DNA from: Clostridiales bacterium
GTDB taxonomy: Bacteria > Bacillota > Clostridia > Oscillospirales > Oscillospiraceae
Assembly: GCA_029265405.1 (NCBI GenBank)
Contig: JAJUJI010000011.1
Coordinates: forward strand, 1 to 64,000
DNA length: 64,000 bases
Reading direction: 5' to 3'
Below, piece by piece: positions 1-8,118 of the stretch. Within the stretch, counting starts at the first letter, position 1. Every line of letters starts with the position of its first letter. The notes beneath the pieces are model-generated. The model saw only the letters and a program-made list of their open reading frames with translations, had not been told where the DNA came from and did not search any database. The translations under genes and the position numbers were made by a program.

Positions 1-23
1 AAGCCTTTTTTAAAATAGATTAA

Positions 24-139
<116 letters not shown>

Positions 140-147
140 ACAGATGA

Positions 148-223
148 TCCTCAATAGCTCAGCCGGTAGAGCATGCGGCTGTTAACCGCAGGGTCGTTGG
201 TTCGAGTCCAACTTGGGGAGCCA
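148..223 (+). tRNA. tRNA-Asn (GTT)
   Basis: Full cloverleaf. The acceptor arm tcctcaa pairs with ttgggga, and the anticodon stem tgcgg/ccgca holds anticodon gtt at 181-183. The T-arm reads ggttcgagtcc, the discriminator is G220, and CCA is encoded at 221-223. It follows the 5S gene directly and is probably co-transcribed with the rRNA operon. Confidence 0.95.
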
Positions 224-232
224 CCTGACAGG

Positions 233-260
233 TAATGCCGCCACAACCGTGGCGGCATTA
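233..260 (+). terminator. Perfect 12-bp hairpin after tRNA-Asn
   Basis: taatgccgccac (233-244) pairs perfectly with gtggcggcatta (249-260) around a 4-nt loop. Only a weak T stretch follows (ttc). It could terminate the rRNA-tRNA-Asn transcript or act as a processing hairpin between tRNAs. Confidence 0.55.
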
Positions 261-281
261 TTCATAAAACCAAAATAACAG

Positions 282-358
282 GGGCCTTTAGCTCAGCTGG
301 TCAGAGCAACCGGCTCATAACCGGTCGGTCCGGGGTTCGAATCCCTGAAGGCCCACCA
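282..358 (+). tRNA. tRNA with CAT anticodon, probably elongator tRNA-Met
   Basis: The acceptor gggcctt pairs with aaggccc. The anticodon stem accgg/ccggt encloses the loop ctcataa (anticodon CAT), and the T-loop ggttcgaatcc and CCA at 356-358 are encoded. The body resembles clostridial elongator tRNA-Met. A CAT tRNA could also be tRNA-Ile2, read after lysidine modification, and sequence alone does not fully exclude that. It is not an initiator: the acceptor starts with a paired G. Confidence 0.88.
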
Positions 359-362
359 AAAA

Positions 363-430
363 AGACATTAGCCGTTAGAAATTAGACATAAATTGAGTTT
401 ATGAAAGCTAAAGTCTAATGGCTAATGTCT
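363..430. repeat. Long imperfect inverted repeat between tRNA genes
   Basis: agacattagcc at 363-373 is the exact reverse complement of ggctaatgtct at 420-430. Inside it, attagacataaa and tttatgaaagctaaagtcta pair imperfectly, giving a hairpin of about 68 nt in the spacer between tRNA-Met and tRNA-Trp. It looks like a small palindromic repeat element, not a terminator, because no T tract follows. Only one copy is in the window. Confidence 0.6.
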
Positions 431-441
431 AGCAGCTAAAT

Positions 442-517
442 AGGGGTATAGCTCAGCTGGTAGAGCATCGGTCTCCAAAACCGAGTGCCGAGGGTTCAAA
501 TCCTTCTGCCCCTGCCA
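442..517 (+). tRNA. tRNA-Trp (CCA)
   Basis: The acceptor aggggta pairs with tgcccct (one G-U pair). The anticodon stem tcggt/accga holds the loop ctccaaa with anticodon CCA. The T-arm ggttcaaatcc and an encoded CCA end at 517. It is the last gene of the stable-RNA cluster. Confidence 0.94.
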
Positions 518-556
518 AAAGCGGTTATTTGATTTCTCAAATAACCGCTTTTGCTT
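517..556. terminator. Strong (bidirectional) terminator closing the tRNA cluster
   Basis: aaaagcggttatttga (517-532) pairs perfectly over 16 bp with tcaaataaccgctttt (537-552) around a 4-nt loop. The plus strand ends in tttt and the minus strand ends in aaaa read as tttt. It separates the tRNA cluster from the convergent sugar symporter ending at 568. Confidence 0.85.
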
Positions 557-567
557 TATATTAACAG

Positions 568-1941
568 CTACTTGACGTCCGCTTTTCTTCTTTCCTCCAG
601 ATCCGCTTTAATTTGAGGCATTTGCTTTTCGACCTTGAACATAAGCAGCAGCAATATTATTAAACAGGTGCCGACAAAGGGCACCGCGACGAATGCAAGC
701 TTTATGGACGTCATGGCTCTTTCGGATTGGACGGCCGCTCCGGGGACATATTGACCCCACGCAAGGAGCGCAGCGACAATGGCGCCCCCAAGACCGGAGC
801 CGACCTTATTCCCAAAGCTGGCGCCGCTGTAAATGAGCCCTTCGGTTCGAACGCCGGTTTTCCATTCACCGTATTCGACTACGTCGGCCAGCATGGCGTT
901 CATATTGCCGGACAAGCCGCCAACGCCAACTGAGCGGAATACTGTAGATATCCATACCATGGCGACCGAGGAGGGCGCAAGCCAAAGCAGTATGGAGCCC
1001 AGCGCCTGCATGCAAAGGCCTAAAGCCGCCGAATTGGCTTTCCCTATCTTGCGGGAAATGGGGATAAATATCAGTATTCCGCCTGTGATGCCGCCCCAGA
1101 GCAGCGACATAAGCTGGCCTGTGTCAACCTTATTGTTTGTCCAATAAATGCAGTAGTATGCGGTAGCCGCCCAGCAGGCGGGAACAAGGGCCGTCACAAG
1201 ATATATGCCCATTGCATTCCACCAGTATTTATTGACAAGCACTACCTTGGCTCCCTCGGTAAACTTCATTTTTTTCTTTTTGTCGTTTACCATTCCTATC
1301 TCGTTTTGAGCCCTCTCTTTAGTAAGAGCAAAGCAAACGACCATAAGACCTACGCCGATTAGAGCCATAAGGGTGAAATACATGAAATAGCCGCGGTTGC
1401 CTCCGCCGAAGGCCGCCATGATAGGCGTCGCGAAGTAATTGACAAATACGGCGCCTAGCGTCATAAAGAAACCGGCTATTTGGCTCAGAACCAGACGCTG
1501 CTTCATATCTGTGGTTACAAGGGCGACAAGCGCGTTCATTGGAAGATACAGGGCGGTCAAATAAAAGAACGCAACCATGTTGTAGGTTATAAAAGCGTAT
1601 ATGGTTCTTCCGGTTTCGTTGAAGGGCGGAACATTGAAGCACAGAGCGATGGATATTACGGCCGGAGCCGCCATCCAAATCAGCCAGGGACGGGCCTTGC
1701 CCATCTTGCTTTTGCACCTGTCTATGAGCGTTCCCATCCAAAGGTCCGTTATAGCGTCGATTATTCGGGAAACAAACAGGATGACCGATACGCTTGCCGC
1801 CGAGATGAGCATATTGTCCGTAAGGAAGAAGGTAAGATAAGTCATCAGGACGGCCGAGCCGAGGTTCATGCCGAAGTTCCCCAAGGCGATTCCTACTCTG
1901 TCTTTTCTAAGCTCTTTTCCAAGCGATGAAGTTTGCAGCAT
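568..1941 (-). CDS. GPH-family (MelB-like) sugar:cation symporter
   Basis: 457 residues with about 12 hydrophobic segments. The stretch at residues 60-90 has the glycoside-pentoside-hexuronide symporter signature: Asp62 and Asp66 in a D-x3-D spacing like the cation-binding aspartates of MelB, then G-x3-D (Asp74) and K-A-R-P-W at 82-86 in the first cytoplasmic loop. Family knowledge: these carriers import a glycoside or hexuronide with Na+ or H+. The substrate cannot be read from sequence, and no glycosidase sits next to it. The ATG is preceded by aggaggtttatt, a consensus Shine-Dalgarno at good spacing. The gene appears monocistronic, between the tRNA terminator and a 400-bp spacer. Confidence 0.85.
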   Translation of the reverse strand: MLQTSSLGKELRKDRVGIALGNFGMNLGSAVLMTYLTFFLTDNMLISAASVSVILFVSRIIDAITDLWMGTLIDRCKSKMGKARPWLIWMAAPAVISIALCFNVPPFNETGRTIYAFITYNMVAFFYLTALYLPMNALVALVTTDMKQRLVLSQIAGFFMTLGAVFVNYFATPIMAAFGGGNRGYFMYFTLMALIGVGLMVVCFALTKERAQNEIGMVNDKKKKMKFTEGAKVVLVNKYWWNAMGIYLVTALVPACWAATAYYCIYWTNNKVDTGQLMSLLWGGITGGILIFIPISRKIGKANSAALGLCMQALGSILLWLAPSSVAMVWISTVFRSVGVGGLSGNMNAMLADVVEYGEWKTGVRTEGLIYSGASFGNKVGSGLGGAIVAALLAWGQYVPGAAVQSERAMTSIKLAFVAVPFVGTCLIILLLLMFKVEKQMPQIKADLEERRKADVK

Positions 1942-2344
1942 AATAAACCTCCTAAAATATGGGTTACAATATGAGCATTTCTAATAAAACTGTCGCCTGT
2001 CACCTCCACTCTCAAAGCGCGGCTTGCGCCGCAAACGTCGGTTAATGATTATTTCAGCGGAATGAATATCACCTCCCGGATAATAGCACTGTTATTTTTA
2101 ATTAATTTATTTTAACCTAGTTGTATAATATGCACAAAAACGAGCATCACAACGTTAACATATATAAGCAAAATATATTATATACATTGCTAAAATATTG
2201 CAAGATAATTTTATGATAATAGTAATATTATATGCAAGTAAAGTGCTGGCCTAAGTAATGTAATAAATAGCAATAATATGGTATGTTTTCCCCGCCGTTT
2301 GTTGTATACTGTTAAATAAGCTTTTTGTTTTACCGAGGGGGAAT
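1942..2344. other. AT-rich divergent intergenic region
   Basis: About 400 bp with no credible ORF between the symporter (minus) and moxR (plus). The first 150 bp are GC-balanced and hold the symporter leader. From 2080 to 2300 the DNA is very AT-rich. A tatact box at 2305-2310 is a candidate -10 for moxR, but I find no convincing -35. gagggggaat at 2335-2344 is the moxR ribosome binding site. Confidence 0.5.
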
Positions 2345-3310
2345 ATGCGCAATATGAATAAGGCCGACATAAAGCTCGAGGCGCTGGACAGGATAAAGAA
2401 AAACATCGCAAAGGTTTTGATTGGCAAGAACGAGGTTATAGAAATGGTGCTGGCGGCCTATATAGCCGGCGGGCATGTCCTCATAGAAGACGTTCCGGGT
2501 TTGGGCAAGACCACGCTGGTTTCCGCCCTGGCAAGGAGCGTAGACTGCAGCTTCCAGCGCATACAATTTACCCCTGACGTGTTGCCCTCCGACGTAGCCG
2601 GCTATGTTTCCTTTGACATGAAAACGGGCGAAAAAAAGGTAAATTTCGGCGCGGTAATGAGCCAGATAGTGCTGGCGGATGAAATAAACAGGACGAGCCC
2701 CAAAACGCAGTCCAGCCTGCTTGAGGTGATGCAGGAAAACCAGGTGACTATTGACGGAGTCAGCTACCCCGTGCCGCAGCCTTTTATAGTGCTCGCTACG
2801 CAAAACCCGGTCGAGCAGGTGGGGACATATCCGCTGCCGGAAGCGCAGCTAGACCGCTTTTTGATCAAAATATCCATAGGCTATCCTTCCTTGGCGGATG
2901 AAAAAAGCATCCTGCTGAACAATAAGGGCAGGCAGCCGCTTGACGAGCTGGAAAGCGTGGCTTCGGCCGAAGACATTATCGCCCTGAGGGAAGAGCATGC
3001 CAATATAATTTGCGCCGAGCCCGTTATGGATTACATAGTACGCATAGCGGACGCGACAAGGCGCGACGAGGCTATAGTCCTTGGGGTGAGCCCGCGCGGC
3101 TCTCTGGCGCTCATGAAAGCCGCCATGGCAAAGGCGATGCTGTCCGGCAGAAATTTTACCTTGCCGGACGATGTCCAGGCTATGCTGAAGCCGGTACTGG
3201 CGCATAGGCTAGTTCTGGCCAACAGCGGAGGCGGCATTCGCGCAAAAGAAACCCCCGGGCAGGTTCTGGACAGGATAATGCGTTCCGTCAAGGTTCCGGC
3301 ATCTACGTGA
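2345..3310 (+). CDS. MoxR-family AAA+ ATPase
   Basis: 321 residues, the usual MoxR length. Walker A is D-V-P-G-L-G-K-T-T (residues 49-57), Walker B L-A-D-E-I-N-R (110-116), and the sensor-1 region is L-A-T-Q-N-P. Family knowledge: MoxR ATPases act as chaperones in maturation of protein complexes and are nearly always encoded beside a DUF58 protein, as here. The partner genes follow at 4-bp spacing and with an overlap, so the three form one operon (MoxR, DUF58, membrane transglutaminase). The client is unknown. ATG at 2345 follows gaggggg. Confidence 0.92.
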   Translation: MRNMNKADIKLEALDRIKKNIAKVLIGKNEVIEMVLAAYIAGGHVLIEDVPGLGKTTLVSALARSVDCSFQRIQFTPDVLPSDVAGYVSFDMKTGEKKVNFGAVMSQIVLADEINRTSPKTQSSLLEVMQENQVTIDGVSYPVPQPFIVLATQNPVEQVGTYPLPEAQLDRFLIKISIGYPSLADEKSILLNNKGRQPLDELESVASAEDIIALREEHANIICAEPVMDYIVRIADATRRDEAIVLGVSPRGSLALMKAAMAKAMLSGRNFTLPDDVQAMLKPVLAHRLVLANSGGGIRAKETPGQVLDRIMRSVKVPAST

Positions 3311-3314
3311 ACAT

Positions 3315-4487
3315 ATGAAGGCGCTTAGAATTATCTATTACATATCGATGCCCGCTTTTTTAATAGCGGGCTTGTATAACGGAATAACGGCAAACTTTAT
3401 TGTTTTCTTTGCCCAGCTTTTTTTGGCGCTGGCTGCGGCTGCGCTAAATTTTTGGACGGTTTACAGCTTTAAATATACCCAGAAGCTGCAAGACGAGGTC
3501 GGTTTGGGCGGCGGGGAGACAGCGTTGAGAATAAAAATACAAAATCCCGGTCCGCTGCCAGTGGCTCTGATGGAAATAGAAGTCTCGACAGCCGATCCCG
3601 GCGAAAAAAAGGATTTGTCCTTCAGCCTGCCGCCCTTTTCCGAAAAAAGCTTTGATATTCCTATTTTAATGCCTTATTGCGGGGTATATGAAATAGGAAT
3701 GGCTAAGACTCATCTGACCGATATATTCGGCCTCATGAGGCTGCCTTTCGATATGCGAAAGCTGTTTTACTACCGCCAGCCGAGGCTTACTGTCTATCCC
3801 GCAGTGGAGCCGCTAAGCGGCGTTTCGGCTTCGCTCATGGACGAGAAGCTGTTTGGCGGCGCGTATTTGAAGCTTGCGGAGGAGGGCGACAGCATGGCTG
3901 GCCTGCGCGAGTACCGGGAGGGCGACGCGGAAAAGCGCATACACTGGAAGCGCTCGGCCGGTCAGGTAGCGCTTTATGTCAAGCAATATGACCAGCCGCT
4001 TAGGGAAAGAGTACTCATAGTTGCCGACGCAAGCCCGCACGGTCTTAAGGGCGAGGAAAAGCTCATTTATGCAGACACCTTATGCCGCGCCGCCGCTGCC
4101 CTGTGCCGCCACAGCCTGCTGAGAAAAAGGGAAGCCAGCATTTTTGCCAAAAGCGCCTCCGATGCGCAGCCGAACCGCTGCGCCGGCGCCGGCTCGCTTG
4201 AGCCGTTTTTAAAATGGCTCGCCATGCTGCGCTTCGACGGCACCAAAGCCGGGTTTGCCGAGGCTCTTGAGTGTGCCGTATCAGAGGCTGACGAAGCGGC
4301 CTCTATTTTCGTTCTGACAAGGGAGCCGGACGAAAAGCTCATCAATTATTTGGAAAGCATATCCGTCCGCGTGAGCTCCGTAAGCCTTATTCGCATAGAA
4401 GAAAAGAAAGCATATGACGGCAGGCTTCATACTTTGTTTATCAAGCCCGGAGAGGGCGTCGCCAAAAGCCTGGAGGTGGATCTATGA
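3315..4487 (+). CDS. DUF58 domain protein (MoxR partner)
   Basis: 390 residues. Two N-terminal hydrophobic segments (about 5-25 and 29-52) anchor it, followed by a beta-rich region. The DUF58 signature E-Y-R-E-G-D-x5-I-H-W lies at 199-211. The C-terminal part has the look of a von Willebrand A-type fold (R-V-L-I-V-A-D-A-S at about 230). Its stop overlaps the next start by 4 bp (ATGA), implying translational coupling to the transglutaminase. Role inferred from context: membrane component working with the MoxR ATPase. Confidence 0.88.
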   Translation: MKALRIIYYISMPAFLIAGLYNGITANFIVFFAQLFLALAAAALNFWTVYSFKYTQKLQDEVGLGGGETALRIKIQNPGPLPVALMEIEVSTADPGEKKDLSFSLPPFSEKSFDIPILMPYCGVYEIGMAKTHLTDIFGLMRLPFDMRKLFYYRQPRLTVYPAVEPLSGVSASLMDEKLFGGAYLKLAEEGDSMAGLREYREGDAEKRIHWKRSAGQVALYVKQYDQPLRERVLIVADASPHGLKGEEKLIYADTLCRAAAALCRHSLLRKREASIFAKSASDAQPNRCAGAGSLEPFLKWLAMLRFDGTKAGFAEALECAVSEADEAASIFVLTREPDEKLINYLESISVRVSSVSLIRIEEKKAYDGRLHTLFIKPGEGVAKSLEVDL

Positions 4488-6799
4488 GCTCCGGGGCCTC
4501 GAAAATTTATGGGCTTGCGGCCGATTTGGCTTGCGCGCTGCTGCTTGGGGCTGCGCTTTCAATGGCGCTCCTGGATATGCTTGGCCAGAGCGTGGGCTTC
4601 GGACAGTGCGCGCTGCTTGCGGCGGTTTCGCTGGGCTTTGTCTTTTTGTTTACGCGTCGCTGGTGGATCTTCCCCTCGTTTCTGCTGCTGGCCGGGCTGG
4701 TTCTGGCGGCCCTGGTTTTTGCCTTCAGGCTGCGCGACGCCATTTTCAGCTATTTCCTTGGCTTCTATGAATGGTGCAGCGACGCTTATCCGGCAGTGGA
4801 GCCGTATTCCTATAACGGCAGCATTTTAATTGTGCGCTTGGGGCTGGTTTTGCCTGTTTCGGCCCTGGCTTTTTTATACTTCCGCAGGCTCTATGCGTTC
4901 TATCTTATGCCGGCCTTGACTGCGGCGGCGCTGGTCTGGCTGTGGAATTTCAATAAAGAAATCATGCCGAACGTGCTTGCTCCGATGATGGTCGTTACGA
5001 TAGCCTCTATGGGACGTTATGCGGGAAACAGAATAAACCGAAGGCATATCGAAAAAAAAGAAGGGGAAAGCGTCGTTTCCGCCTCCATGCTCCAGCTTTA
5101 CTCTCTGCTTTTCGGCTCAGTGGTAACGGTTTTCGCTTTTGCGGCCGCGCCTAAGAGCGACGGGGAGTGGCGCTGGCAGAGGCTGGTAAATCTGGTCGAA
5201 GATATAAGGGACTATTACAGCTACAGCAGCGGCGGCGCATCAGGGTCGGGCTCCTTCAGCCTGGCCGAGGCGGGTTACGGCGGGCCTCTGGGAGGCGACA
5301 TGGAGCTGAAAAACGATGTTGTTTTAAGGATAGATACGGAGAAGCCCGCGCTGCTTATGGGCGGCATATATGACTATTACGACGGGAAAAGCTGGTCGGA
5401 TACGGGAGAAAAGGGAAATTTCCGCTTTTACAGCGCGCTTTGGCAGGGCAAAAAACGGCAGGCTTATTGTCTTGACAAGCCTCTCGGAGGCAGGAAGGCC
5501 TATGACCTGTACAAAAAGCTGGTATCCAGAGTCGAGATGAAAATAACTCCGTATATAGGCGGGAGGACGCTTTTTTGCTGCGGCTCGGTCATAGCCGTCA
5601 GGACGCTTCAGGGCGAGGAAATCAACGCGTATTTCAACCTGGATGGCGAGCTTTATATGAACAAGGAGGCCTGGCCGCCCAAAAGCATATACACCGTCGC
5701 GGCTCTGGTATTCGACCGGAGCAAAGAGGATTTCAATGAAAACATGCTGGCCCTCGAAAAAATCGTTTATGGAGAAAAGGACAAGGCGCTTGAGCGCATA
5801 GAGGAAAAGTATCTACAGCTCCCCGAAGCCTTGCCGGAATCGGTATACCGCAAGGCCGAGGAATTGACGGACGGGATCGAGTCCCCTTTTATGAAGGCCG
5901 TAGCTATAGAAAAATGGCTGTCTGAAAGCTGCGCATATACGCTTACCCCCGGAGATGTGCCTGAAGGCAGGGATTTCGTCGAGTATTTTCTTGAAACAAA
6001 GGCGGGCTATTGCGAATATTTCGCCTCTGCCATGACGGTCCTCGCCCGCTGCGCCGGCCTTCCCGCCCGTTATGCTACGGGTTATGGAATGAAGCGGTCC
6101 TATGAGCACAGCGCCAACCTGTATACGGCCACAAAAGCGACGGCCCACGCCTGGTCTGAGGTATACTTCAAGGGTATAGGCTGGGTGGCCTTTGACGCTT
6201 CAAAATGGGTGTTCGACGAGCCGATAGCTCCGGACGAGCCGGATAAGGAAAAGAAAACGCCGCCGGCTCCGCCTGCTGTTATTCAGGAGCCGCTTCCGGA
6301 GCCGACCGCTCCGCAGACGGGCGACGCCGCGCCCTCGCGCCCGAAAAGCTCGGGCAACGGCAAGACGATGCTTGCCGCGGTGCTTCTGATTATCTTGCTT
6401 TTTGCGCTGTACCTAATGGTTCGCTTCCTTCTGAGCTTTGTGGGAGCCGCAAATTACTACAGAAGGCTGTGCCGCAGATATAAAAGCAGGGAGGAAAGAC
6501 TCGACGCGGCATATCGCAGAGTGGTCAGGCAGGCGGCCTTTCTTGGGGTTAAGATGGAGGCGGGCGACACCATAAGCTCCTTTGCCGCAAGGGTCGACGA
6601 GAAGGAGGGGAACCGGCTTATGACGCGGGTTTGCGCGCCCGTTATACTGCACCGCTTTGCGCTGGAGGATATTCGCAATGAGGATATACGCTCCCTCTGC
6701 GATCATTACGTCAGGGTGGAGAGGGAGATAAGGAGAAGGCTGGGCGTTTTCAGATACGCCTGGAGGAGATTCGTTGTCGGCATGGCGGGAGAAGAATGA
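4484..6799 (+). CDS. Membrane-anchored transglutaminase-like protein (TgpA type)
   Basis: 771 residues. Six or so transmembrane segments fill residues 10-220. A long extracytoplasmic region then carries a transglutaminase core with the triad visible: Cys510 in K-A-G-Y-C-E-Y-F, His555 in A-H-A-W-S-E-V-Y, Asp571 in A-F-D-A-S. A proline-rich linker (580-620) leads to a final membrane helix (about 627-650) and a cytoplasmic tail. This is the architecture of TgpA/DUF3488 proteins, which are encoded with MoxR and DUF58. With all three catalytic residues present it could be an active cell-surface thiol transpeptidase or protease; the substrate is unknown. Confidence 0.88.
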   Translation: MSSGASKIYGLAADLACALLLGAALSMALLDMLGQSVGFGQCALLAAVSLGFVFLFTRRWWIFPSFLLLAGLVLAALVFAFRLRDAIFSYFLGFYEWCSDAYPAVEPYSYNGSILIVRLGLVLPVSALAFLYFRRLYAFYLMPALTAAALVWLWNFNKEIMPNVLAPMMVVTIASMGRYAGNRINRRHIEKKEGESVVSASMLQLYSLLFGSVVTVFAFAAAPKSDGEWRWQRLVNLVEDIRDYYSYSSGGASGSGSFSLAEAGYGGPLGGDMELKNDVVLRIDTEKPALLMGGIYDYYDGKSWSDTGEKGNFRFYSALWQGKKRQAYCLDKPLGGRKAYDLYKKLVSRVEMKITPYIGGRTLFCCGSVIAVRTLQGEEINAYFNLDGELYMNKEAWPPKSIYTVAALVFDRSKEDFNENMLALEKIVYGEKDKALERIEEKYLQLPEALPESVYRKAEELTDGIESPFMKAVAIEKWLSESCAYTLTPGDVPEGRDFVEYFLETKAGYCEYFASAMTVLARCAGLPARYATGYGMKRSYEHSANLYTATKATAHAWSEVYFKGIGWVAFDASKWVFDEPIAPDEPDKEKKTPPAPPAVIQEPLPEPTAPQTGDAAPSRPKSSGNGKTMLAAVLLIILLFALYLMVRFLLSFVGAANYYRRLCRRYKSREERLDAAYRRVVRQAAFLGVKMEAGDTISSFAARVDEKEGNRLMTRVCAPVILHRFALEDIRNEDIRSLCDHYVRVEREIRRRLGVFRYAWRRFVVGMAGEE

Positions 6800-6807
6800 G
6801 CTGAGTC

Positions 6808-6835
6808 TTGAAAAACTCTTATTTTATGGTATTAT
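6808..6835 (+). promoter_or_regulatory. Candidate sigma-A promoter for the URO-D gene
   Basis: ttgaaa (6808-6813), 16-nt spacer, tattat (6830-6835). It lies just after the transglutaminase stop, so the next gene can be transcribed on its own. Confidence 0.5.
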
Positions 6836-6918
6836 TTATACAGAAATGCCGAACTCTCTTTTAAGAGCGGGCTTGCGGCGGGAGCCTCCGCCGGACAAAT
6901 ATGAGAGGAAAGTAGAAT

Positions 6919-7908
6919 ATGCTTACTAAGAGACAAAATTTATTGGAAACCATCAGGGGCGGAAAGCCCGATCGCTTTGTCAATCAATACGAAGCCTTTG
7001 CGATCATGTACGATACTCCTGTGACGCGGCAGAATCCCATGCCCAGCTACGGCGGCGCGCCCACGGTGGACGGCTGGGGCGTTACGCGCTCCTGGCCCAT
7101 AGGTACGCCCGGCGCCTTTCCGGTGCATGACGACGCGCATAAGGTAGTTAAGGACATATCCAGATGGCGCGATTATGTGAAGGCGCCGCGCGTGGAATTT
7201 CCCGCCTCGGAATGGGAAGCCAGCATTGCGGCAATGGAAAAAATAGACCGCAACGAGTATTTCGCAACTCTCTTTTACGCTCCCGGCATTTTCGAGCAGA
7301 CCCATTATCTTATGTCTATAACAGACTGCCTTGTGGCCTTTTATGAAGAGCCCGAGGCCATGAAGGAGCTTATCGAGTACATTGCGGATTTTGAGCTCCG
7401 CTACGCCGAGCAGGTTTGCAAATATCTAAAGCCGGACGCCTTCTTCCATCACGACGACTGGGGGACCCAGATATCCACCTTCATTTCTCCGGAGATGTTC
7501 GAGGAATTTTTGCTCCCGTCCTACAAGCAGCTTTACGGCTATTATAAATCCCATGGAGTTGAGGTGATTATGCACCATTCCGACTCTTACGCGGCGACGC
7601 TTGTGCCGTATATGATAGAAATGGGCATAGATATATGGCAGGGCGTCATGAAGGGCAACAACATACCCGAGCTTCAGAAAAAATATCCGGGAAAGATCAC
7701 CTTCATGGGCGGCATCAACAGCGCGGACGTGGATTTCAGCGGCTGGACTCAGGAGGTTGTCGCCAGAGAAGTCAAGCGCGCCTGCGAGGAGTGCGGCAAG
7801 CTTTACTTTATCCCCAGCGCGTCGCAGGGCCTGCCGATGAGCAATTATCCCGGGGTATACCAGGCGATTTCCGAAGAAATCGACAAGATGAGCAAGATAA
7901 TGTTTTGA
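6919..7908 (+). CDS. Uroporphyrinogen decarboxylase-family protein
   Basis: 329 residues with the URO-D/methyltransferase TIM-barrel pattern: H-H-D-D-W-G-T near 177-183, then a helix of the S-P-E-M-F-E-E-F type, and M-H-H-S-D-S near 218. No haem-pathway genes are nearby. Family knowledge: clostridial proteins of this type include corrinoid-dependent methyltransferases (MtaA/MtbA-like) as well as true HemE. It lacks the Cys zinc ligands of MtaA, so activity is open. The start is preceded by gagaggaaagtag. A strong terminator follows, so the gene is monocistronic. A second, longer family member lies at 36796-38052. Confidence 0.8.
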   Translation: MLTKRQNLLETIRGGKPDRFVNQYEAFAIMYDTPVTRQNPMPSYGGAPTVDGWGVTRSWPIGTPGAFPVHDDAHKVVKDISRWRDYVKAPRVEFPASEWEASIAAMEKIDRNEYFATLFYAPGIFEQTHYLMSITDCLVAFYEEPEAMKELIEYIADFELRYAEQVCKYLKPDAFFHHDDWGTQISTFISPEMFEEFLLPSYKQLYGYYKSHGVEVIMHHSDSYAATLVPYMIEMGIDIWQGVMKGNNIPELQKKYPGKITFMGGINSADVDFSGWTQEVVAREVKRACEECGKLYFIPSASQGLPMSNYPGVYQAISEEIDKMSKIMF

Positions 7909-7923
7909 GCCTATAATAATGTT

Positions 7924-7965
7924 TAGAGGGATTCCGGCCTTTCCGGAATCCCTCTAATTTTATAT
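7924..7965 (+). terminator. Rho-independent terminator
   Basis: tagagggattccgg (7924-7937) pairs perfectly with ccggaatccctcta (7943-7956) over a 5-nt loop, then attttatatttt. It ends the URO-D transcript. Confidence 0.85.
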
Positions 7966-8021
7966 TTTGCTTTCTTTGCGCTCTGACGATGAGCGCTTCG
8001 CGATTATAAATGCGCAAACAA

Positions 8022-8050
8022 GTGACATTTAGTTTAAAATGCATTATAAT
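8022..8050 (+). promoter_or_regulatory. Candidate sigma-A promoter for the c-di-GMP operon
   Basis: gtgaca (8022-8027), 17-nt spacer, tataat (8045-8050). Transcription would begin near 8057, just before the perfect palindrome at 8065-8098. Confidence 0.55.
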
Positions 8051-8064
8051 AATTTATTAAAAAA

Positions 8065-8098
8065 TGCAGCAAATGGTTGTCCACAACCATTTGCTGCA
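8065..8098 (+). promoter_or_regulatory. 34-nt perfect palindrome in the leader of the c-di-GMP operon
   Basis: tgcagcaaatggttgt (8065-8080) is exactly repeated in reverse complement at 8083-8098, with only cc between. As DNA it is a candidate operator next to the start site. As RNA it folds into a hairpin of at least 14 bp ending 7 nt before the aggag ribosome binding site (8106-8110). No T tract follows, so it is not a terminator. Confidence 0.7.
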
Positions 8099-8118
8099 AA
8101 TATAAAGGAGAAAATCCG

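Noticed and set aside
8077-8118. Upstream TTG start for the phosphodiesterase
   Set aside because: It sits inside the palindrome, has no ribosome binding site, and ATG 8119 has an excellent one.
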